A DNA stretch of 7,220 nt, from positions 11,982 through 19,201 of the forward strand of contig NZFT01000088.1 of NCBI GenBank assembly GCA_002690755.1, in the 5' to 3' direction. Shown here piece by piece: positions 1 to 6,180 of the stretch. Origin of the DNA: Phycisphaerae bacterium (GTDB lineage Bacteria > Planctomycetota > Phycisphaerae > Phycisphaerales > SM1A02). The translations under genes and the position numbers were made by a program. The number at the start of each line of letters is the position of its first letter. Positions within the stretch are counted from its first letter, which is position 1. The notes under the pieces were generated by a model, which was not told the origin of the DNA, searched no databases, and saw only the letters and a program-made list of their open reading frames with translations.

Positions 1-1995
1 CTGGTCCTGCAACGGCCGCAGCTCGACCTCTGGAAGGGCGACCGCCTGACCACTTCGATCGCCACCAGCATCGATCCCGGACTGGGCCGACCCGAAGTGA
101 CCGGCATCGTCGTCCTGCGGATGAACGTGCTCGCGAACGGCGCGACGGGCGAGGCGACGCTCTACAACTTCGAACTGGACCACGCGGACTTCGGCGACGA
201 CACGTTGTCGGACACCGTGGACGAACTCGTGCGCAACGCCGTGCCGCGTGCTCCGGTCACCATGCCGATCGCCCGCCTGACGGGACTGATCGACGATCAC
301 ACCGTGATCGACGTGGAACAGGAGCCGCTTTCCCAGGACCCACCGGTCATCATCTACCGGGAGACCCCGACGGTGCTGCTGATGCTCCCGGATCGGATCA
401 AGCGGCGGGCGATCGCATCCGGAATCACCCTCGTCGCCGACGCGGACCGGCCGCTCTTCGAAGTGTCGGGGGCGTACTACCTCTTCGACGGCGTCGGTTG
501 GCTGCAGACCCTCGACCTCGAGCAGGGCGACTGGGAGGACTGCCGGTCGCTTCCGGCGGCGTTCGCCCGCATTCCCGACGAACCTCGATTCGCGCACCTT
601 CGAGAGGCGGTGTCGACTCTGGACGATGCGACGGAGGCCTCCGCGAGCGACGTTCCCGAGGTCGTCCGCAGCCCGGTGCCCGCCGAGCTCGTGGTCGTCG
701 ACGGGGCACCGACCTGGAACCGGGTCGAACGCACGCCGCTGCTCCGCGCCATGAACACCGACAGCGATCTCTTTCTGGACACCGACGACACGACCTTCTA
801 CCTGCTGGTGTCCGGACGCTGGTTCACCGCGTCGAGTCCGTCGGGCGACTGGAGCATGATCGACGCCGACGACGTCCCGAAGCCGTTCGCGACGATTCCC
901 GCGGGCGACGCCGCGCATCGTGTCGTCGCGTCGGTGCCGGGCACCCTCGCGAGCAAGGAGGCGCTGGCGATGGCTCAGACGCCGGAGATCGCGGCGATCG
1001 ATCGTGATGCCGCGACGCTCGCGGTCGTCTACGACGGGGCGCCGAAGTTCCAGCCGATCACCGGCACCCCCATGCAATATGCGGTGAACAGCGAGACCGC
1101 GGTCATCCGGGTCCAGGGAAGATTCTTCGCCCTCGAGCACGCGGTGTGGTTCAAGGCGTCGAAGGCGACGGGGCCCTGGCAGGTCGCGATCGAAATCCCC
1201 GACGTGGTCTACACGATCCCGCCCGAAAGTCCGCTGTACTACGTCACCTTCGTGCGGATCTACGACGTCGATCAGGGCACCGTGGTCACCGGCTGCACCG
1301 CCGGCTATTCCGGGGTCTACGTCTCGGGCTCGGTCGTCGTCTACGGCACCGGCTACTACTACCCGTACTACTACTGGCCGCGGTGGTACTGGGGACGGCC
1401 GCCGGTCTGGGGTTACAACCGCTGGTACGACGCCTCGACCGGTCGGTACGTCGCCAGTCGGAACTATTACGGTCCGTCGGGTCGGGCGGTCGGCTACGGC
1501 TGGGCGAACCCGTCGACCGGCTGGTCGGGGCGGGGCTATCAGGCGCGGGATCCGTACGCGCAGTGGGGACGCAACGTCGCCACCAACGGCCGCACGTGGG
1601 TTTCGACGGCGCACGTCAGCGATGCCCGGGGGACGGTCGCGGCGGGTCGGACCAGCGAAGGGAACCGCGGCGTCGCGAGCAACCGGGGCGGCGATGGTTG
1701 GAACGCGACCGCTCGATACGACGGGAATCGCTACGTCGGGGCGGACGGCAGCGTCTACCGACGGGACGACGACGGCTGGAAGCGATATCAGGATGGAGGC
1801 TGGGTGCCGGCGACCGCGGGGGCGACGAATCGTGCACGATTCGATTCGGTCCGGGGCGGACTCGACGCGAGTCACCGGGCCCGGACGCGGTCGGTGAATC
1901 GATCGGCACCCAACCGGACCGTCCGCCGCACCACGCCGTCACGATCGTTCGCGCGTCCCGGCGGTGGTGGTCGTGGTGGATTCCGGGGTCGCTGA
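1..1995 (+). CDS. Repeat-containing protein of the 'carbohydrate-binding family V/XII' type, 5' end cut by window
   Basis: The frame is open from the first base, and the residues before the first GTG (base 97) still fit the family, so the true start lies upstream; 664 residues are visible. Counting codons from base 1, three related units begin near residues 114 (VIIYRETP), 230 (VVVDGAPTWNRVERTPLL) and 340 (VVYDGAPKFQPITGTPMQY). The second and third each run to an aromatic, GxW-type end (WFTASSPSGDW, WFKASKATGPW). A conserved-looking stretch follows (YTIPPESPLYYVTFVRIY, then VVVYGTGYYYP), then a Tyr/Trp-rich segment near 450-480, a Gly/Asn/Arg-rich region, and a basic tail ending GGGGRGGFRGR. 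I recognise this order from proteins often auto-annotated as carbohydrate-binding family V/XII. Sugar binding is not shown by any motif here, and the true function is unknown. Whether it carries a signal peptide cannot be judged because the N-terminus is missing. It may be an envelope protein, by composition only. Confidence 0.85.
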   Translation: MVLQRPQLDLWKGDRLTTSIATSIDPGLGRPEVTGIVVLRMNVLANGATGEATLYNFELDHADFGDDTLSDTVDELVRNAVPRAPVTMPIARLTGLIDDHTVIDVEQEPLSQDPPVIIYRETPTVLLMLPDRIKRRAIASGITLVADADRPLFEVSGAYYLFDGVGWLQTLDLEQGDWEDCRSLPAAFARIPDEPRFAHLREAVSTLDDATEASASDVPEVVRSPVPAELVVVDGAPTWNRVERTPLLRAMNTDSDLFLDTDDTTFYLLVSGRWFTASSPSGDWSMIDADDVPKPFATIPAGDAAHRVVASVPGTLASKEALAMAQTPEIAAIDRDAATLAVVYDGAPKFQPITGTPMQYAVNSETAVIRVQGRFFALEHAVWFKASKATGPWQVAIEIPDVVYTIPPESPLYYVTFVRIYDVDQGTVVTGCTAGYSGVYVSGSVVVYGTGYYYPYYYWPRWYWGRPPVWGYNRWYDASTGRYVASRNYYGPSGRAVGYGWANPSTGWSGRGYQARDPYAQWGRNVATNGRTWVSTAHVSDARGTVAAGRTSEGNRGVASNRGGDGWNATARYDGNRYVGADGSVYRRDDDGWKRYQDGGWVPATAGATNRARFDSVRGGLDASHRARTRSVNRSAPNRTVRRTTPSRSFARPGGGGRGGFRGR

Positions 1996-2026
1996 ACGGC
2001 CTGCGGGGCGGAGCTGGCGGTGATTG

Positions 2027-2040
2027 CGTGAAATTTCGCG
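2027..2040. promoter_or_regulatory. AT-rich near-palindrome upstream of the sigma factor gene
   Basis: CGTGAAATTTCGCG reads almost the same on both strands; one T/G pair breaks the symmetry. It is an AT-rich island in a GC-rich spacer and lies 32 bases after the stop of the repeat protein and about 120 bases before the sigma start. It could be an operator for the sigma gene. No promoter hexamers are clearly paired with it. Confidence 0.3.
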
Positions 2041-2091
2041 AATCCTGCATGAACCCCGGCGCAGTCTGCGTAGATGTCCTCGGGATGCGGT

Positions 2092-2103
2092 CTCGTGCAC
2101 GAG
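2092..2103. promoter_or_regulatory. Perfect 12-base palindrome in the sigma factor leader
   Basis: CTCGTGCACGAG is an exact palindrome. Flanking GGT (2089-2091) and ACC (2105-2107) can extend the pairing across one bulged base. It sits about 60 bases before the chosen start of the sigma factor, so it could be a protein-binding site or a leader hairpin. If translation began at the in-frame ATG at 2074 it would be coding, which I think less likely. Confidence 0.3.
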
Positions 2104-2147
2104 CACCCGGACAGGCCGCGGGATCCCGTCGACCCAGGGGCGATCAC

Positions 2148-2160
2148 GGAAGGTGCGAGG
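2148..2160 (+). promoter_or_regulatory. Ribosome binding site for the sigma factor gene
   Basis: GGAAGG (2148-2153) lies ten bases before the ATG at 2164, with a second purine block GAGG at 2157-2160. This favours the ATG at 2164 over the in-frame ATG at 2074. Confidence 0.55.
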
Positions 2161-2163
2161 ACC

Positions 2164-2712
2164 ATGGCCGAGAACGAGGATGCTTCCCTCCGTCCGCGGG
2201 CGGAGATCGTGCTCGAACTCTTCGAGCGTCACCACGACGCGCTGTACGCGTTCGCGCGGCGCTCGGTCGATCCGTCGGCCGCGGAGGACGCGGTGCAGGA
2301 GACGTTCACGCGACTGCTGCAGCATCCGCGGCTCGAGGAACTCGACCTTTCCATCAGTTACCTCTTCCGGGTGGTTCAGAATCTGCTTCGGCGCCGCTAC
2401 GCCCGCTCCGTCCGGTTGCGGGAGAACCTCGCGGAGCGGATCACACCACTTCTGCAGCGTCAGGCGGACCTCGACTCGGAAGCGTCATGCCGGTCGGGCG
2501 TCGAGATCGTGGCGGAACTCCAGGAACTCGACGAGGCGTTCACGATGCTCGCCGGTGATGAACGCGACGCGATCAGGTTGGTGGTCGTGGAAGGCCGGAG
2601 CTACGCCGAAGCGGCGCGAAGTCTCGGCGTGAGCGTGACCACGATCAACAACTGGAAGCATCGCGGCCTCGAAAAACTCCGCACGCCATACGGTCGACGC
2701 GAGACGGGGTGA
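2164..2712 (+). CDS. ECF-type RNA polymerase sigma-70 family sigma factor
   Basis: This protein of 182 residues has the usual size and two-domain plan of an extracytoplasmic function sigma factor, which directs RNA polymerase to a small set of promoters. Region 2 spans about residues 14-80, with the typical AAEDAVQETFTRLL helix (39-52) and SYLFRVVQNLLRRRY (65-79). A linker follows, then region 4 (about 120-175) with a helix-turn-helix, YAEAARSLGVSVTTINNWKHRG (split as 147-160 and 161-168), ending in LEKLR. The recognition-helix sequence INNWKHRG differs from the common 'TVKSRLHRA' form. The start at 2164 is supported by a purine-rich site; the frame stays open upstream to an ATG at 2074. No anti-sigma gene lies next to it on either side. 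Its targets are unknown. The repeat protein upstream is on the same strand, 168 bases away, and may or may not share transcription. Confidence 0.9.
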   Translation: MAENEDASLRPRAEIVLELFERHHDALYAFARRSVDPSAAEDAVQETFTRLLQHPRLEELDLSISYLFRVVQNLLRRRYARSVRLRENLAERITPLLQRQADLDSEASCRSGVEIVAELQELDEAFTMLAGDERDAIRLVVVEGRSYAEAARSLGVSVTTINNWKHRGLEKLRTPYGRRETG

Positions 2713-2879
2713 TCCGGACCGCGCGGCCCCGTCCCTCGTGATGGCCGGTCGTGACCGCGGAAGCATCGCTTCGGCGGCGGAACCCGATCCCGGGACCGCC
2801 TGCCTCCAAGGGGCGTTTTCAGCGATCCGTCGGCATGGGGTGAATACCTACTCTTCGTTGGAAATGGGCTCCGCGCCCG

Positions 2880-2913
2880 GATCCTCCTCGTATCGTGCCG
2901 ACGCGTGAGGATC
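2880..2913. repeat. Inverted repeat with 20-base loop
   Basis: GATCCTC (2880-2886) is the exact reverse complement of GAGGATC (2907-2913). An inner CGT/ACG pair can lengthen the stem across small internal loops. It may add to the termination zone between the convergent genes. No T-run follows on either strand. Confidence 0.3.
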
Positions 2914-2917
2914 TCCT

Positions 2918-2935
2918 CGATCGGAACCCCGATCG
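2918..2935. terminator. Compact hairpin, possible two-way terminator
   Basis: CGATCGG (2918-2924) and CCGATCG (2929-2935) form a perfect seven-pair stem around a four-base AACC loop. It lies about 205 bases past the sigma stop and about 160 bases past the purC stop. No T-run follows on either side, so a classic intrinsic terminator is not shown. It may instead be a hairpin-only or mRNA 3' end structure. Confidence 0.35.
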
Positions 2936-2997
2936 TCGCGCCCTCGAGCCCTTCCGGGAATGTCGAGCCGACGAATGTGACCCGGGTGATCCGAACT

Positions 2998-3030
2998 GCC
3001 CCGCTTCGCAGCCCGTGCGTGATGCGGGGC
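2998..3030. terminator. Two-part stem-loop 66 bases beyond the purC stop
   Basis: The outer arms GCCCCGC (2998-3004) and GCGGGGC (3024-3030) pair perfectly. Inner arms CGCA (3007-3010) and TGCG (3016-3019) pair again around GCCCG. On the plus strand it is followed, after GGTCACG, by TTTT (3038-3041), giving a weak terminator look. On the minus strand it is the first strong hairpin after purC but has no T-run. It probably helps end one or both transcripts. Confidence 0.4.
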
Positions 3031-3095
3031 GGTCACGTTTTGACGGTCGTGGTTCGACGGGGCCTCGGCCGGTCCATCGGCGGGGTGCAACCGAA

Positions 3096-4043
3096 TCAGA
3101 ACTCGCGACCGAAGAGTCGGTCCGCGGCTTCGCGGTACCGGTCCATCGTGCGTTCGACGATGTCCGCGGGGAGCTCGGGGCCGGGCGGCGCCTTCCGCCA
3201 CGCACCACGGTCCACGAGTTCGAGCAGGTGGTTCCGGACGTACTGCTTGTCGAAGGAATCCTGCTCGCGACCCGATTCATAGGACTCGGCGGGCCAGTAT
3301 CGGCTTGAATCCGGCGTGAGGACCTCGTCGCAGATCAGCAGTTCGCCGGTTCCCAGACCGTCGAAATCGATGGCGTGGCCGAATTCGAACTTGGTGTCGG
3401 CGAGGATCACGCCGCGAGCGGCCGCGAAGTCCGAGGCGGCGTCGTAGATCGCAAGGGTGAGATCGCGGAGCTGACTCATCAGGGCCTCGCCGGCGATCTC
3501 GCTCGCGTGGGCGAAGTCGATGTTCTCATCGTGGCCCTCGGTGGCCTTCGTCGCCGGGGTGAAGATCGGCTGCGGAAGGCGTCCGCTCCGCTGAAGACCC
3601 TCGGGAAGCTGCACCCCGCAGACGGTTCCGTCGCGTCGGTACTCGAGCCAGCCGCTGCCGGCGAGATAGCCACGGGCGACGCATTCGATCGGAACCACCT
3701 CCACCGCTCGACACAGCATCATCCTGCCTTCGAGCATCGCTCGATCGGCGGGGGCGAGTCCGGGGACGTCGGCGGGTTCGGTGGAGATCAGGTGGTCGCC
3801 GACCAGTTCGAGTTCGCGGATGAAGTGAAACCAGCCGAGGCTCACCTCGGTGAGCAGTCGACCCTTGCCGGGAATCGGGGTGGGCAACACCACGTCGAAC
3901 GCGCTGAGTCGATCGGTGGCGACGATCAGAACCTGGTCGGGACCGGTCTCGACGGGAACCCGGTAGACATCGCGCACCTTTCCCTCCCGGCGATCGGGAA
4001 GCGGAAGGTCGGTGGAGAAGACGGGGGCGGTGGCCTCTGGCAT
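3096..4043 (-). CDS. purC: Phosphoribosylaminoimidazole-succinocarboxamide synthase (SAICAR synthetase)
   Basis: This cytosolic purine-pathway enzyme joins aspartate to CAIR using ATP, forming SAICAR. At 315 residues it matches the longer PurC class. Visible hallmarks in order are the nucleotide-binding GKVRDVY (21-27), TDRLSAFD (43-50), PIPGKGRLLTEVSLGWF (56-72), the signature PIECVARGYLAGSGW (118-132), TKATEGHDENI (165-175), LADTKFEFG (214-222) and DEVLTPDSSRYW (239-250). The C-terminus (DKQYVRNHLLEL, then PPGPELPADIVERTMDRY) is also typical, so the gene looks complete and intact. The start at 4043 leaves the usual short lead before GKVRDVY. No good ribosome-binding sequence precedes it, while a -10-like TAGAAT lies six bases upstream, suggesting a leaderless message. 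It stands alone, with no other purine gene beside it, and diverges from the GH10-like gene. Confidence 0.97.
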   Translation of the reverse strand: MPEATAPVFSTDLPLPDRREGKVRDVYRVPVETGPDQVLIVATDRLSAFDVVLPTPIPGKGRLLTEVSLGWFHFIRELELVGDHLISTEPADVPGLAPADRAMLEGRMMLCRAVEVVPIECVARGYLAGSGWLEYRRDGTVCGVQLPEGLQRSGRLPQPIFTPATKATEGHDENIDFAHASEIAGEALMSQLRDLTLAIYDAASDFAAARGVILADTKFEFGHAIDFDGLGTGELLICDEVLTPDSSRYWPAESYESGREQDSFDKQYVRNHLLELVDRGAWRKAPPGPELPADIVERTMDRYREAADRLFGREF

Positions 4044-4049
4044 GTCGTG

Positions 4050-4055
4050 ATTCTA
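4050..4055 (-). promoter_or_regulatory. Candidate -10 box of purC
   Basis: On the minus strand the sequence reads TAGAAT, five of six matches to TATAAT, then CACGAC, then the purC ATG. Transcription would begin at or next to the ATG. No convincing -35 element is visible 16-18 bases upstream. Confidence 0.4.
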
Positions 4056-4113
4056 CGCCCCGAATCTTCCCTCGGGTCGGCTCGGGGCCGGCTCGACTCG
4101 GCCGGGCCCGAAT

Positions 4114-4146
4114 CGGCGTCGAAGCGGCGTCGAGGCGGCGTCGTGT
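4114..4146. repeat. Three tandem 11-base direct repeats in the divergent control region
   Basis: CGGCGTCG occurs at 4114, 4125 and 4136, giving units CGGCGTCGAAG, CGGCGTCGAGG and CGGCGTCGTGT. The 11-base period is close to one helical turn, so three protein monomers could line up on one DNA face. The array lies about 70 bases from the purC start and 96 bases from the GH10-like start, so it could serve either gene. It may also be a chance GC-rich repeat. Confidence 0.45.
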
Positions 4147-4156
4147 ACCGACCCGG

Positions 4157-4171
4157 GATTCCGCCGGAATC
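4157..4171. promoter_or_regulatory. 15-base palindrome, candidate operator
   Basis: GATTCCG (4157-4163) and CGGAATC (4165-4171) are perfect reverse complements around one central C. CCC (4152-4154) and GGG (4172-4174) can extend the pairing past a two-base bulge. If the -10-like box at 4195-4200 is real, the palindrome centre lies near -43, where regulators commonly bind. Confidence 0.4.
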
Positions 4172-4194
4172 GGGAGCGAAGGCCCGGTGTCCGG

Positions 4195-4200
4195 TACACT
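4195..4200 (+). promoter_or_regulatory. Possible -10 box for the GH10-like operon
   Basis: TACACT matches TATAAT at four of six positions and sits 41 bases before the chosen GTG start. I cannot find a good -35 hexamer at the right distance, so this is a weak call. Confidence 0.25.
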
Positions 4201-4230
4201 CCACCCCGGTGACACCTCCGTCACCCTCGA

Positions 4231-4236
4231 ACGGAG
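4231..4236 (+). promoter_or_regulatory. Ribosome binding site that selects the GTG start at 4242
   Basis: ACGGAG is followed by five bases and then GTG. The alternative in-frame GTG at 4209 has no comparable purine-rich sequence in front of it. Confidence 0.5.
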
Positions 4237-4241
4237 TCGGC

Positions 4242-5798
4242 GTGGCGGAGTTCCGATTCAAGCTTGACGAGCGGACCGGGATCCGCGTCGGTCGTCCACC
4301 GGTGGGAGCACGCATGCTCGGCGCCGGAGACGCCAGCATGCGGGCGGACACCCGGTTCCAGGCCGACGAGCACGGTGGCACCTTCCACATCCGTACCAAG
4401 GACGTTCCGGACGCCGCATTCCGCGTCCAGGCGGACATCGGCCGGGCCGGCGACCTGATCCTGCAGACCTGCCTGCTTCCGCCCCGCGAAAAGCCCTACG
4501 ACCTCGCGCTCGAGCTCGCCCGGCACCGGATGAAGACCTACATCCACAAGTGCGAGGACTGGTTGATGTTCAACCCGGGCTTCGCACCGTTCGCGGCGGA
4601 GCATTTCGAGCGGGCCCGCGACGCCTTCACCCAGGCCCTCGTCGCCCCCGATCTCGACGCGGAGGGCCTGCTCGCCGCGAGTGCGATCGACCTCGGCATG
4701 CAGGCCACCGACGAGCTCGCGATGGCCCACGCGGACATTCTCCTGCATCGGCGATACGGCAGGAAGACCGCCTCGTCGACCACGCTCGGGACGATCATCG
4801 ATCCGCGGACCGATCCGGCCCTGATCGGGCCGACCCTCGAATCGTTCGATCTGGTCACCGTGCCCATGCGGTGGCGGGAGATCGAATCGAAGCGCGGAAA
4901 ATACGACTTCACGTCCCTCGATCGATGGCTGAGCTGGGCGCACGAGACGGGTAAACCGATCATCGCCGGACCGCTCGTCGACTTCTCGCCGGGATCGTTG
5001 CCGGACTGGGCCGAAGTCTTCCGATTCGACTACGCCTCGTTGCGGGATCCACTCTACGACTACCTCGAACAGGTCGTCACCCGGTACATCAAGCACGTCG
5101 GCATGTGGAAGATCTCCGCGGGGCTCCACCTCTGCCGCGGCGGCCCGCGTCCGATCACCGAAGTCATCGACGCGATCCGGACCGCGGAACTGCTCATTCG
5201 ACGACACAAGCGCACCGCCCGGCGCATGATCGAGGTCCACGACCTGTTCGGCGACACCACCGCCCGGGTGAGCGGTTCGATCGGGGCGTTCGAGTTCCTC
5301 GAGCGGCTCGGCGCGGAGGGACTCCGCTTCGACAGCATCGGGGCCCGTTTGATCGTGGGGGGGACCGAGCCCGGCACGCGAAGTCGCGACCTCATGACCC
5401 TGAGCGATTCCCTGGATCGCTTCTTCGGCGATGAACATCCGCTGCTCCTCTCCGCATGCGGCGCGCCCTGCCGGAATCTCGGCGAGGGTGCGGGGCGCTG
5501 GGGCGAGGCGTGGACGCCGGAACGCCAGGCCTCGTGGGCGGCGAAGGTGATTCCGTTGGCGCTGTCGAAGCCCTACGTCGAGGCGATCTGCTGGTCGGCG
5601 CATACCGACAATGCGACCCCCGATCCCGGCGGTGAGTCCGGATTCGGGATCGTCGAAGAGGATGGCACGCCGCGTCCGGCGTTCGCTCGCCTGGTCTCGA
5701 TGCGACGACGCCTTCGTCGACCGCTCGGACCGTGGGTCCCGCCCGGCGCGCATCCACCCACGCCAGCCGGGGATCGGGTGGGTCACTCGAATGAGTGA
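4242..5798 (+). CDS. GH10 xylanase-like barrel protein, apparently lacking the catalytic glutamates
   Basis: I choose the GTG at 4242 (518 residues) because a purine-rich site precedes it and the protein then begins MAEFRFKLDERTG; the open frame further upstream is antisense to purC. An N-terminal region (about 1-175) carries LELARHRMKTYIHKCEDW (90-107), a pattern I associate with planctomycete GH10-like proteins. The C-terminal part (about 180-490) follows the GH10 barrel: VPMRWREIESKRGKYDF (207-223), KPIIAGPLVDF (238-248), GMWKISAGLHL (287-297), GLRFDSIGARL (360-370), HPLLLSACGAP (399-409), ALSKPYVEAICW (440-451), and PRPAFARL near the end. In active GH10 enzymes WDVVNE supplies the acid/base and a TE motif the nucleophile; by my alignment these are G294 and A405 here. 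It may bind rather than cut sugar, or use other residues. There is no obvious signal peptide, so it is probably cytoplasmic. It overlaps the next gene by eight bases. Confidence 0.75.
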   Translation: MAEFRFKLDERTGIRVGRPPVGARMLGAGDASMRADTRFQADEHGGTFHIRTKDVPDAAFRVQADIGRAGDLILQTCLLPPREKPYDLALELARHRMKTYIHKCEDWLMFNPGFAPFAAEHFERARDAFTQALVAPDLDAEGLLAASAIDLGMQATDELAMAHADILLHRRYGRKTASSTTLGTIIDPRTDPALIGPTLESFDLVTVPMRWREIESKRGKYDFTSLDRWLSWAHETGKPIIAGPLVDFSPGSLPDWAEVFRFDYASLRDPLYDYLEQVVTRYIKHVGMWKISAGLHLCRGGPRPITEVIDAIRTAELLIRRHKRTARRMIEVHDLFGDTTARVSGSIGAFEFLERLGAEGLRFDSIGARLIVGGTEPGTRSRDLMTLSDSLDRFFGDEHPLLLSACGAPCRNLGEGAGRWGEAWTPERQASWAAKVIPLALSKPYVEAICWSAHTDNATPDPGGESGFGIVEEDGTPRPAFARLVSMRRRLRRPLGPWVPPGAHPPTPAGDRVGHSNE

Positions 5799-6180
5799 TC
5801 CGGTCGGCATGGACGCTCAGGCCCTGAAAGACGCCAAATCCGCGCTTCGTCTCCTGTCCGTGGTCGGGCTGGCGGCCTTGATGTGGTTGCCGTTCAGGTA
5901 TCCGCCGCCGCCGGTCGCCCGCGACGTCGGAACGTCCGCCGAGGTCACACGCATCGTTCGCATCGATCCCCGGACGGCATCGACGGCGACCTGGACCCTC
6001 GTACCCGGCATCGGTCCGGCGATCGGGCGTCGGCTCGAACTTTACCGGCGTGCGGGTGGATTCGATGGCGGGGGACCGTGGGATCTCGAAGCGGTTCCCG
6101 GTGTCGGTCCCGTCACCGCACGACGCGCCGCGCCGTTGCTCGTCCACCCGTCGGTCCCGCGCGGCGAGGGGTCGCCATGA
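5791..6180 (+). CDS. Small membrane-anchored helix-hairpin-helix (ComEA-like) protein
   Basis: The 129-residue product has a hydrophobic helix near residues 19-35 (LRLLSVVGLAALMWLPF), then a Pro-rich spacer. Two helix-hairpin-helix motifs follow: LVPGIGPAIGRRL (70-82) and AVPGVGPVTARRAAPLL (101-117). The lead-in RIDPRTAS (57-64) resembles the 'INPNTA' start of ComEA domains. Such domains bind double-stranded DNA through the backbone without sequence preference; ComEA takes part in DNA uptake. No competence gene is next to it, so uptake is only one possibility. The ATG at 5791 overlaps the end of the GH10-like gene (stop at 5798), and its own TGA overlaps the ATG of mfd, so translation of the three genes is probably coupled. 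The hydrophobic helix could be a membrane anchor or an uncleaved signal. Confidence 0.8.
   Translation: MSDPVGMDAQALKDAKSALRLLSVVGLAALMWLPFRYPPPPVARDVGTSAEVTRIVRIDPRTASTATWTLVPGIGPAIGRRLELYRRAGGFDGGGPWDLEAVPGVGPVTARRAAPLLVHPSVPRGEGSP

Larger units (their letters stand above)
2713..3095. other. Gene-free convergent intergenic region with inverted repeats
   Basis: These 383 bases lie between the tails of the sigma factor gene and purC, which face each other. I see no coding region; frames here are extensions of shadows antisense to purC. The stretch holds three inverted repeats (2880-2913, 2918-2935, 2998-3030), which would fit transcription ends for two convergent genes. A somewhat AT-richer patch lies near 2845-2870, without a recognisable promoter pair. 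Confidence 0.6.

Noticed and set aside
97..99. GTG at 97 as the start of the first gene
   Set aside because: The frame is open to base 1 and the residues before 97 (such as RPQLDLWKGDRLTT) fit the family, so the gene starts before the window.
2050..2072. ECF-type promoter TGAACC followed by CGTA upstream of the sigma gene, which would suggest self-regulation
   Set aside because: The spacer is only 13 bases, shorter than the roughly 16 bases typical of such promoters.
1146..2558. 470-residue plus-strand frame overlapping the repeat protein and the sigma factor
   Set aside because: It crosses two genes with clear family patterns in other frames and is rich in Arg/Gly/Ala without domains.
2802..2819. 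Small hairpin GCCTC/GGGGC followed by GTTTT after the sigma gene
   Set aside because: The stem has only five pairs with one T-G pair and a three-base loop, and it lies about 90 bases past the stop; too weak to call.
4143..4199. Inverted repeat GTGTACCG (4143-4150) and CGGTACAC (4192-4199)
   Set aside because: The arms are only eight bases and 41 bases apart, overlapping stronger candidate elements; likely chance.
3375..4241. Long plus-strand extension upstream of the GH10-like gene, in the same frame
   Set aside because: It is antisense to purC, whose motifs are unmistakable, and it has no recognisable domain. The purine-rich site before GTG 4242 gives a better start.
4221..5810. 529-residue minus-strand open frame across the GH10-like gene
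   Set aside because: Its composition is Arg/Gly/Pro-rich with no domain, while the plus strand carries a coherent GH10-like fold. It is a shadow caused by high GC.
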